A stretch of DNA of 64,000 nt from Tipula vernalis (lineage: Eukaryota; Arthropoda; Insecta; Diptera; Tipulidae). Positions 55,051 through 64,000 of the stretch are shown piece by piece; within the stretch, counting starts at the first letter, position 1; the number at the start of each line of letters is the position of its first letter. Below the pieces are notes generated by a model. That model made no database searches. It saw only the letters and a list, made by a program, of their open reading frames with translations, and was not told the DNA's origin. The stretch spans positions 328,201,106-328,265,105 of the forward strand of contig OY282558.1 of the NCBI GenBank assembly GCA_958295665.1. The letters are read 5' to 3'. Position numbers and translations under genes: made by a program.

Positions 55051-55589
55051 AATCAATAATAATATTTTCAAATAGAAAATATTTTTTGGATAATAAATAT
55101 TCATTTTGATAAAGATTTTCATCAAACCGTATTTGATAAAGATTTTCATCAAACCGTATTATCATACAGAAGATTTTTTATTAAAATATATTCTCTAATT
55201 GATAATTAAAGCGTAATAAAAATTATCAACTCAATAAACATTTCTGATGGGATATTATAAAATGGAAGATAATATCATTGAAATTAATTTTCTATTTGAT
55301 AATATTACTTTCAAACCATTTATCAGTATGATATACAATTTTCATTATGAAAGGATTATGTTTTTGAAAAATTAATGAAAACATTATTATTATGAAAATT
55401 AATTATAAGTTTGATTATAACATTATATAATTGATAATATAATTTGATAGTTAATTTTAATAAAATATTATTCATTTCATAATTAAAAAGTACAAAAAAT
55501 ATTTGTTTTCTATTATATTGATAGATATTCTCTATCGGCGCTATATAAATAATGAAATTATTAAATTGATATTGATTTAACTCAATAAG
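55051..55589. other. AT-rich noncoding stretch with 27-bp tandem repeat
   Basis: TTGATAAAGATTTTCATCAA.. is repeated at 55106-55132 and 55133-55159. No gene seen. Confidence 0.5.
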
Positions 55590-57000
55590 AATGAACATTT
55601 TTTTCAAGATTAAGATTTGGATTTTAGCACATGTACTTAAAAAAGTTAAGTTGAGAAATGGTTTATCTATAAAGTTATTTAAAAATCCCAGAGATTCCAA
55701 CTTGTTAAAGTTCAAAGTTCTAAATAAAGCGCTTAAACATGAAACATATGTTGAGAAAGAAAAATACTATAAACATAACTTCAACAATACAAAAGGCAAT
55801 ATTAAAGATAGCTGGAGAGTGGTCAACGAGGTTGGAGCTTAAGAAAGATTTGATTGAGGATAATAATTCTTCAGTAACTGATAAACTTGCTATATCCGAG
55901 ATATTTAGCAATCATTTCTTAAATTCTGTCCTTAATTTAAAGCAAACTAAAACAATTCAAATAATCAAATTTGTTCTGACCTTGTATTTAATAAATCTGA
56001 AGTAAAATCTTGCATTTTCTGGGAAATAGATTGGTCACACAGTTTGGTCTAAAACTGGTAGTTGAAAGGTAATTTCGCTCTATATAGTAGATATCTTTCC
56101 ATATATTGTAAATTGCAGTTTTTCTTCTGGTATTTTTCCTCTTCAATTAAAAGAAGCTGTGGTTATTCCTATATTTAAAAAAGGTGATAAAAACAACATA
56201 ATAAATTATAAGCCGATATCTTTGCTCTATGTATTAGGTAAAATTATTGAGAAGCTAGCACATTCCATGTATGGTTTGAGAAAATCTAGAAGTACGGAAA
56301 ATTATCTATTGGTATTTACAAATTTTCTGTATAAGGGTCTGGATCAAAGAAATTCGATTGGTACTATTTTTGTAGATTTAGCAAAAGCATTTGATATGGT
56401 AATTGATCCGGACATTGTTTATCATGATGCTCATTGTGACTAAATTGCTTGTATTGATATTAGTTTTTAAATTGAATTCGTTAAATCTTTTAAATAATTC
56501 GGCCTATTCAAGGGCCATATTGAGTCTCTCCTCAAATATCTGGCGTTAGTGATCGATCAGTAAAATGTACACCTTACGGCTGGTATATCCTGTAGCAGTT
56601 TTAACAATATTTATTTTGCTATTGTAGATTCGAAATTATCATATGGACTAGTATGCTGGTGTGGGACCTATTATGCTAGAATTTAGCCCCTTATCATAGC
56701 GCAAAAACATATTATAAGAGTTATGCATATAATGTTTCTCGTTAATCAACATCATGGCCTTTATTTCAGGAGTTGCAGATATTTCCATTAAGACATTTAT
56801 ACGTACGTGTTAAAAAGTATGAAGATTTTTTTTTCATTATCAAGGTTAATCAGTTAAAAGTCAGTACTGGTTATAATTTGAGAAATGATCAGTGTATTCG
56901 GCTACAAAAGATTTTATCAACCAATTTTCAAAATACATTTTTAATTTTGGCTCCTTAAATTTTCAATAACCTATCAGTTGTGTTGATAATTTGTAAAAGT
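55590..57000 (+). pseudogene. CR1-like LINE ORF2 fragment, decayed
   Basis: Pieces of a non-LTR ORF2 in changing frames: a linker (KKVKLRNGLSIK..NPRDSNLLKF..WRVVNEVGA, 55600-55840), IFSNHFLNSV, then RT motifs FPLQLKEAVVIPIFKKGDKNNIINYKPISLL (56140-56230), YGLRKSRSTENYLL and FVDLAKAFDM (56365-56398). A deletion follows, since the catalytic FADD box is absent. The C-terminal part is seen at about 56630-56960 (SYGLVCWCGTYYARI.PLIIAQKHIIR, then HLYV). Layout agrees with LINE-A and LINE-B, but the orientation is opposite. Multiple stops. Confidence 0.75.
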
Positions 57001-58567
57001 TCTGGAATATAGCCAATTCGGAAGAAACAAGGTTATTTCTAAACCTCCGATGTGAAGTTAGCCTAAACTTTCTTCCCAGAAAAAAATATCATCAAGCAAC
57101 ACTAAAATTACAACGTTATCCCAGCTCAGCATTATCTCATATGCTAGAATATACTTTAGCCCAGAAAATAATTTTTACCACAGTACTAAAATGTCATTCA
57201 ACTAAATTTGGCCCTGGGATGACCGGGATTTTTATTTTCCGGAAACCATCGGTATTCCATTCGATTTGACATTGCATTATCTAACACCATTAGTAATATC
57301 CAGATGTAACCTTTATATTCTCGCATTCTATCATGTTACGCCACTTCGATTGAATAAGGAGACAAGAGGAGCATCATTGAGGCGGCCAAATTCCTTCATG
57401 GGATGTAGTGCTATTGGAATGGAAGGATGGAAGAATAATTGGGGGAGGGGGGTCAACATTTGTGCGCCTGAGCCTGTGTACCGCTTTGGCTGGTCAACCG
57501 CATATTTGAGGCATGTCTCTGGGAAAACACTTCAATAAAATACGCTAACACTTGTAGAGCGAGAGTTAAGAAGAACCGACGGGTAAAGTGGGGTGTCTGA
57601 TCTCACCTTAGCTCTTTAATTTGATTTTTGACTGAAGTGCTAGTAACTCTGGGCGATCAGTATGCAGTACTAGAATTAAATCAAAAGTGGGGCATTGCAG
57701 TTTTCTCTTATCTTGGTTTATGCTGATGGCGTCTTATTTATAAAGCGCGACCCTGCAAATTTGGAACCCATACTTGGTAAGTTAATAATCGTTCGAACTT
57801 TAATTTTATATGAAAAAATGTAGTATATGATAGTATATGATAGTAGTACATGATACCAATATTAAGTAATGGCAGAAACTAATAAATAATATTTTTTTTT
57901 TTTGAATGACTAATACACCTAAAGTTTAAGATTACACACCTAAGTGTACTCAAGTATTATATTTCATTCGAATCAGTTTTTAAACCTCTATATATATACA
58001 ATACTTTTTTCATTGATTTAGCTGTAATATTAAAAAGCTAGAAATTAATTAATAATGCACGTAAATACTTTATTGGCTAATTTTGATTTTACAATAACAA
58101 CCTAAGTATATGCATAAGTCAATATTCGATATTTAATTTTTATCCAACAGAATTTCATAATAAGCACTTAAGTCATTTAAAGTGATTACTTCGAATTTAA
58201 GGTTTTTAGTTACTCTATACTTACATAAATCGTTATCCAGATATTTAAGCCGCTATTTTAAAATACTTAAATAGGTTTTTTACAGAAAACGAATTTTTCA
58301 ACCAAATCTATTTTAGATAAGTGATTTTATTGTATTGTTGCTGTTTAGTGAGTCAGGTAAGTTTTTAATATAAACTCAAATAGTAACTAAAAGTAGGTAA
58401 CTAATATTGAACGCTAAAAACAGCGCTAAGAAATTAAAGCAAAAATGATGAGCCGTGAGTGGTTAGTATTGAGTTTTTGTTATACCGGGTGAATCATTTT
58501 AATCGACGGTTCCGAAAGTCTCCTAAAATACTACAGTTCCGGGGGCTATTTGGAAGAATTCAGGGGG
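57001..58567. other. Noncoding stretch
   Basis: No gene seen. 57340-57540 is somewhat richer in GC and ends with AATAAAATAC, perhaps the tail of an unknown retroelement. A frame at 57266-57538 is unrecognised. Confidence 0.4.
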
Positions 58568-58720
58568 CTATTTGGGAATTCGATTTGAACGTGATCGAGT
58601 CTTCGATGTATTAGATTCCTATTTGAATAATTGAATCAGATTCATTCGTTTCTGATTTAAATCAAATATGAATCTTTTATATCGAAGACTCGATCACGTT
58701 CGAATCGAATTCCCAAATAG
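58568..58720. mobile_element. 153-bp palindrome
   Basis: CTATTTGGGAATTCGATTTG at 58568 mirrors the end at 58720 (GAATCGAATTCCCAAATAG). The arms GAACGTGATCGAGTCTTCGA pair perfectly over most of 40 bp; the centre is looser. The words GGGGGCTATTTGG are also repeated just upstream (58543 and 58563). Probably a MITE. Confidence 0.65.
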
Positions 58721-59205
58721 CCGTGCTGGTCAATTTTCACGGTAATAAGCTGCTACTGGAAGGACCATCGAATTCGTAAAATAACGGGCGAGTTCAAGCT
58801 CAACTCGCAAAATAATTATGTGAAAACCTTTATGTATAAATATCTATTTAATCATTTCAAGCCTCTTTTATGGGTCTGAGAAACCAATGCAGATAAACGG
58901 CTGCTGTTCGCTCAGTATTTAAATTTTACATTTTTGGTTTTAAAAGTCAATAAGTTATTCTATTTTTAGTTTGGAAGACGATAAATTTATAATTTATTTG
59001 TTAACAACGAGAGATACAGACGACTATACATATTTCAGTAAAGCCATGTCTTTGCGACTTCTTTGCTGCACGCATCTTTAGAAAATGTCATTCGAATCTA
59101 TTTACCACTTTTATAATTTATGTTTCCTTCAAACCCCGCATAACCAAATTCAGCAACAGCACGAGCAATACTAAACGTGGCATACCGATTAAATAATTTC
59201 AAAAT
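58721..59205. other. Noncoding stretch
   Basis: No gene seen. Confidence 0.4.
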
Positions 59206-59610
59206 TTGTATTTAATTATGGATCAATGTTTTATTTGCCGTTTTCACAGCTCGCTAAGATTTAAACATTTAATATTTGAAGTATGCGTGTACTTTCTCTT
59301 TGTTCAAATATATTTCCATGTTTGGTCCATTTTGTCTTCGTTTTTCTCGTATATAATTTGCAATTTCGCTCGTACCGGATTTTCCGTTCCTTTTTTACAT
59401 GAAATTTTTGATTTACCCCTCCTAAAGATGTTTTCATATCAAAAATATTACCTAATATCTACGCACGGAGACGATCGGCCATACATTCAGTTAAAAATTG
59501 TAGATAAACGTACATATGTTGGACTGTTAGATAGCTGCACCAATATATCGCTACTGGGCAAGGGAAGTGAACAATTTTTAGATCATGTGTCAATTTTCAC
59601 GATCATTTGA
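59206..59610 (+). pseudogene. Retropepsin-like fragment of an LTR retrotransposon
   Basis: A 134-codon open frame. Its C-terminal part reads ISTHGDDRPYIQLKIVDKRTYVGLLDSCTNISLLGKGSEQFL, the usual start of a retropepsin (a protease that matures Gag-Pol proteins). The catalytic motif D-S/T-G is D-S-C here, so it is not active. The N-terminal part is hydrophobic and unrecognised, with no proven start. No RT, integrase or LTR was found nearby, so this is an isolated remnant. The call rests on about 40 residues. Confidence 0.45.
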
Positions 59611-59989
59611 AGATAAGGCCATTTTTTAAAAAATATAACCCCTTATTTTGACACCGGATTCGAAATGATATTTCAAAGATTGTTATTGTGACCTAGAGAA
59701 GGTCAAAATAAAGGTTACATGTTTAACCTTTACTCTATGTATAGCTTACTATCACGTTGTCTGTGTATTGGGGTCAGTCTGACCCCATGCTTATCTTCAT
59801 GTATTTCATAGGGAAAGTAAATAAAAATTCTTCAATTCAAGATTTAAAACATATAAAAAAAAATGAACAGTTGAATTCGCTGAAAATCAAATTTTAATTA
59901 GTCAAATTTATGTTTTAGTCAGATGCGTAATCTGATACCACTTTCTCTTCATCCGAGCCATTTCCCGTTATTTATGCATTATATCCATA

Positions 59990-60583
59990 TGATTTTGGTG
60001 TGGTTTGGACAAAATGGCTCATTACAAATGTGATATCTTGTTTTGCTTTTCATATCAGATGTTTGAGGACTAATATCTTTGTCGTTTAACTGTCTCAGCC
60101 GTGACTTCTTCGTTTGTTGTTTCCCACCTTATTGGTAATGTTTTATAGCCTATTAGGTCGATTGCCGTCCTTCTTTTTATTTAACTTTCAAGTGTTAGAG
60201 AGCCGCCCCAACACGTTGGCCTGCGCCAGTTGCTTAGCCAATTCTTTTAAAAAAGATTTCCTTTCGGATGCTTTCCAAGTTTCATACAAAGGTGGCGTTG
60301 GCGCTTTTATACAAAACGTAAAGGCTGCAATATCAGCGAGGTCAGTAAGGTTAAAAAATAACACCATCGGCCATCGTTGAGTTTTCCTTCTGCATGTACA
60401 GGTTCTTACTAATTTATCGAAGGTGTCTAGCCCTCCTTTTGTTGCGTTATAATCCAAAATTATATTAATTATATTAGACGCACGGTCTACTCCTTTATTG
60501 TTGTGCAAAGTTGATAAGCCAATGAGCCAATCATGATGGTTTATAAATTACTCGAATGTTTGCCAAGGACATATTCCATATAC
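59990..60583 (-). pseudogene. piggyBac transposase, C-terminal part
   Basis: After the mariner the frame gives a short remnant (RYIWNMSLANI), then ALSTLHNNKGVDRA-like sequence and NIILDYNATKGGLDTFDKLVRTCTCRRKTQRWPMVLFFNLTDLADIAAFTF (60460-60310), the standard piggyBac C-terminal block. The tail has CNEPFCPNH (about 60020), part of the cysteine-rich domain. The middle domain with the catalytic DDD residues is deleted. Confidence 0.75.
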
Positions 60584-61918
60584 CACCTTGATCAAAAAGT
60601 CCCCCCCGGAATTTATTCAGAAAATTAAAAATACAAGTTTATTAATCTAAATCTATATTGTCCCCTTTAAAGTAATCCCCATCGACTACAACACACTTAT
60701 ACCAGCGCTTGATCCAATCTTCGAAACATTTTTTATATTCGGTTTTCGGTATGTCCATCAGTGCTTCCTGCGATTTTTCCATTATTTCCTCTCGGCTGCT
60801 GACACGCGTTCCCCGTAATGGTTTTTTAACTCGATTGAACAGAAAGAAGTCACAGGGAGCCAAATCAGGTGAATTCGGTGGCTGTTGGATGGTATTAGTT
60901 GCACTTTTCGTCAAAAAATTACGAATAATGATGGCACTGTGCGACGGTGTGTTATCATGGTGCAAAATCCACGAGTTTTCTGCCCACAATTCTGGTCTCT
61001 TTCGGCGAATTGCTTCACGCAAACGTTTCATAACGCCCAAATAATACTCTTTGTTTACGGTCTGGCCTTCTGGCAAAAATGTATGATGCACTACACCGTT
61101 GTAATCCATGAAAACCGTGAGCATTGCCTTCTTTTTTGACTGAAAACGACGTGGTTTTTTGGTATCGGCTCATTTGGTGAACGCCATTCATTTGCCTGAT
61201 ATCTGGATTGCGTGTCGTACTCATAAACCCACGTCTCGTCTCCAGTAATGATCCTTTTGATGAATGTGGGATCGGATTCAGCCTCGCAAATCATGTCTTT
61301 TGCGACGTCAATACGGTCCCTTTTTTGCATGAAATTGAGGTCTTTTGGCACCAACTTTGCTGCAACACGACGGAAACCCAAATCATTAACCAAAATGTCT
61401 TGGACGGATCCAAAGGCAATGTCCAAGTCCTCCGCTATCTCTCTAATGGTTAATTTGCGGTTATTGACCAACATTTCTTTTACTTTATCAATGTTTTCGT
61501 CGGTTTTCGATGTCGATGGTCTGCCACTGCGTTCATCACCTTCGATTGACTCACGACCACTTTTAAGCCGCTCGTGCCACTGGTAAACGACCGTTTTCTT
61601 TAGAGAATCGTTGCCGAAACACTTTTCCAACATTTCCAACGTTCGCGTACCATTAAATCCGTTTTTTACGCAAAATTTAATACAAGTTCGTTGTTGCAAA
61701 TTTAAATCCATTTCTAAAATTGTAAATAATCGCCAACACACACAGAGATAGATGTACTCTTGACTACGTAACTTTTGCAAATGTCAAGCTATGACGTTAA
61801 GATTTAGAGGGAATATCAACAACAGATGTACCAACTTAACAAAAAAAACAGAACTCAAATCGGAACGATGGGAGCGCCACACGGTAGTTATTCCAGGAAC
61901 TTTTTGATCAAGGTGGTA
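60582..61918 (-). mobile_element. Mariner element (nearly complete)
   Basis: Body 60584-61916 (1333 bp). The ends are CCACCTTGATCAAAAAGT at 60584 and its reverse complement at 61916, with TA duplicated at 60582-60583 and 61917-61918. Length is normal for a full mariner. It sits inside the piggyBac gene and carries its own transposase ORF in the same orientation. Confidence 0.9.
60642..61711 (-). pseudogene. Mariner transposase, DD34D, single frameshift
   Basis: Starts MDLNLQQRTCIKFCVKNGF at 61711. N-terminal helix-turn-helix and DERSGRPSTSKTDENID (GRP linker, about 61540), NRKLTIREIAEDLDIAFGSV (second HTH), TGDETWVYEYD (first Asp, about 61240), then a one-base loss in an A run near 61160, MLTVFMDYNGVVH, WILHHDNTPSHSA (second Asp, about 60960) and SPDLAPCDFFLF (third Asp, about 60855). 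34 residues separate the second and third Asp, as in mariner. Transposase cuts and pastes at TA sites. All catalytic residues remain; only the frameshift prevents expression. Confidence 0.9.
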
Positions 61919-61919
61919 T

Positions 61920-62712
61920 ATCGGAATGCTGCCAATCTATCGATTTTTAGCCGCTCTTGTCCCTTTTGATAATTATCAAACCGCAAAAATCTTAACAATG
62001 TCTGCGGTCTTTCAAGAGACATCGTAGCTCGAGAAAATGAACGGTTATCAATGATGCAATGGTGCTTATAAATACCAGTGTAAATTAAAATGCCGATCAG
62101 AGCATACATTTCCAACGAATTGGTATCGTACCAATCTCAGTGTTTTTCTGTTGTTTTGCTATTCGTAGACAGCTATAGTAACTGAGTGGTTTGATTTATT
62201 GCTGTTGAAACCGTAAAGCCGTCTCTTTCTCGCAGTAGGAGAAAGTTTCGTTTTATGGTTACATCGGAGGTTTTAAGCTCCACTTTCGGATAGTTTTTTT
62301 ATTTAGGGCATAGTACCACATACCCGTCTGTTTCTTTATCTTCAACAGCGGCATTTTCAACATTTTCTTATTCATTTCCTCGATCGTTAGCGACAGGTTG
62401 AAAATGTTAATGGCCATCAAAATTTATCGGTTTAACATGTTCATCCTCGTCGTAATCACAAATGTTTATCGGCTCAGTTTGTTCACGCTCATCGCCATCG
62501 AAAAACTCCACATCAATATTGTCGTTTGCAATTTCCGCTTCATTTGATACCTCAGGACTAGAAACCATATCGAGAAGTCCAAGCGTCCAAGGGGCTCTTG
62601 ACTGCTCTTTCTTTTCCGCGCCATAATAACAATATCTACAACCAGGAGAAGCTATTTTTACTACTAAGCACCTTGAATTACAAACAAAAACTAAAGCAGA
62701 AACATCGTTCAA
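61920..62712 (-). pseudogene. piggyBac transposase, N-terminal part
   Basis: The reading starts near 62712 and is acidic (EVSNEAEIANDNIDVEFFDGD), then broken by stops (62400-62120). It continues with MEMYALIGILIYTGIYKHHCIIDNRSFSRATMSLERPQTLLRFLRFDNYQKGQERLKIDRLAAFRY, matching the region after the N-terminus of piggyBac transposases. The reading then meets the TA of the mariner insertion at 61917. Confidence 0.7.
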
Positions 62713-62720
62713 CGATCATT

Positions 62721-64000
62721 CGAAATATCGGTAATGGTAAATATACCAGAGCTGGGTAGTGTGATGGGTATACATGTGAAACCAGAGATGGGTAACAGTC
62801 TTTTAAAACCTTTGTTATGACATTTTTTGACAGCAAAAAAAACTGAAAAATTTACAATTTTAGCTTCATTAACGTTCAGAATTTTTTCAACAGTTAGAAC
62901 CGTTTCTAAATTTACTGATACATTTCAATAATGTGCTCACGAAACAATAAGAATATTTTATCCACTTTTGATATCACGTTGCTAGGGGCATGGATGGATA
63001 TTATCTCGTTTTACTCACTAGTACCATAAATAACTATTATTTCCTTTTCTTTTCTAATATCACACGCACAGCTTTTGACACTTTCCGACAGTTTTTGACA
63101 GTTGTTGACATTTCTCGACAGTTTTTGGTCTTAATTTAAGGTTTTTGACCCATTTTTGACAACATTTTCGAAAACTCACAATACACATACAAAAAGTACT
63201 CAGAAATTGTTAGTTCGAATTTGAGGGGTTTCCTGGGCATAAAAAACGTTTGTAGTATCTTTAACAGTTAAGTATAAACTAATGTTCAGATTAACATCTC
63301 ATTGCACGTACCATAATGTTTATCGATGAGCGATGAAATGATACAATAAATAATTAAGACTGAAGTTTATGTATGTTCTTCATAATATGTAAGTTTCCAC
63401 TGCACTATTTTTAACATAAAATCTAATATGTAATTATATTCAAATAAAACAATCATTCTTTGTATTTTTTGCAACGCTATAAATATTTAATAACCTATCT
63501 CAAGTCGATCCAAGTTTTTTTCCATCTTCAGACGCTCGCCCTGCAGCATTTAATAGCTTCGCCACCTCAATCCATTTCTGTTTCATGTCAATCTTCAAGA
63601 AACAGAACGTTTTTAAATTAATTAACTTATTCACTGAACCAGAATGCCAATGTCTCGTTTAGCACAAAATCCAATTTCACGGAAAAATCTCATCGAACCG
63701 GAATCAGATCAATGTATAGATGCCGTTACATTTAATTAGAGATTTTCGAGGCTTTCAAGATTACTCCAGAATCTTCGAGATTTTAGAGACTTTAAAGATT
63801 TTCATCATTTTTTACGAGTTTTATTATTTTGAATGATATTCCAATCACAAACCAAAATAGCACGTTATCCGACATTGTTATTATTCTAAGATTTTACATC
63901 TAAAGGCTCTTTGCATCTAAAGCGATTCGAATTGGACATTTTTTTCGGTTCTCCAAATGAACAGTTATTAAATAACATATGATTATCGTCAGGCGTAAGA
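62721..64000. other. Noncoding right edge
   Basis: No gene recognised. 63066-63165 has several TTTTGACA / CGACAGTT words in loose tandem. Confidence 0.4.

Larger units (their letters stand above)
59723..62720 (-). mobile_element. piggyBac-like element, internally deleted, with a mariner inside
   Basis: The transposase reads on the - strand: N-terminal acidic part 62712-62407, a middle piece EMYALIGILIYTGIYK..SFSRA (62115-61920), mariner insertion, then a C-terminal part (60508-60188) and a cysteine-rich tail (about 60040-59990). The segment with the catalytic Asp residues is missing. A TTAA at 59723-59726 followed after 43 nt by the palindrome GGGGTCAGTCTGACCCC (59770-59786) may be one end. 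The other end was not found. Confidence 0.65.

Noticed and set aside
57266..57538. 90-codon frame near 57.4 kb
   Set aside because: No recognisable domain, start context or homologous neighbour.

Overview
The window is AT-rich eukaryotic DNA packed with decayed and nested transposable elements, and it has no clear single-copy housekeeping gene. The mix is a Penelope-like element (PLE), Jockey- and CR1-type LINEs, a Helitron, PIF/Harbinger, mariner, piggyBac, small palindromic elements, small introns with GT..AG borders and short repeats. This points to an arthropod, most likely an insect. Runs such as TATGTATG around 32.1 kb are common in flies, but I cannot name an order with confidence. No rRNA gene, intact tRNA gene or CRISPR array was seen.

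Region 1 (0-8 kb): a PLE (reverse transcriptase plus GIY-YIG endonuclease, + strand) is split by a 4.0-kb element with inverted repeats of about 0.6 kb and a perfect 8-bp target duplication. That element carries a second PLE on the - strand. Behind it lie minisatellite-bearing inverted arms and satellite-like direct repeats. Region 2 (8.3-17.4 kb): a Jockey-like LINE (-) with a 16-bp target duplication sits in a tRNA-like sequence. It is followed by a convergent pair, a broken transposase-like gene (+) and a DUF4806-type gene (-). Region 3 (17.4-30.2 kb): a Helitron (-) with an Ulp1-like protease end is interrupted by a tRNA-derived SINE and by a CR1-like LINE (LINE-B), and abutted by a second CR1-like LINE (LINE-A) with an uninterrupted 968-codon ORF2. 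LINE-B carries an extra hydrophobic, multi-pass membrane ORF between ORF1 and ORF2. Its start overlaps the ORF1 stop and its stop overlaps the ORF2 start.

Region 4 (30.2-44 kb): mostly noncoding, then one Harbinger gene (-) split by a 7.6-kb insertion. The insertion holds another Harbinger (transposase plus Myb/SANT-like gene), a gene for an RNase H-like transposon-type protein, and a GC-rich island. Region 5 (44-55 kb): direct repeats, palindromic elements, long TA tracts and a multi-exon (+) gene of an unnamed family with a SAM-like N-terminus, which carries several lesions. Region 6 (55-64 kb): a CR1-like LINE fragment (+), a palindrome, a retropepsin-like fragment, and a nearly complete mariner inside an internally deleted piggyBac.

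No cellular pathway is encoded. The layout records successive insertions: PLE > inverted-repeat element > PLE; tRNA-like > LINE; Helitron > LINE/SINE; Harbinger > Harbinger; piggyBac > mariner. The most unusual items are the membrane ORF of LINE-B, the frame-compatible insertion in the first PLE, the tRNA-like head of the Jockey-like LINE, and the SAM-like spliced gene.
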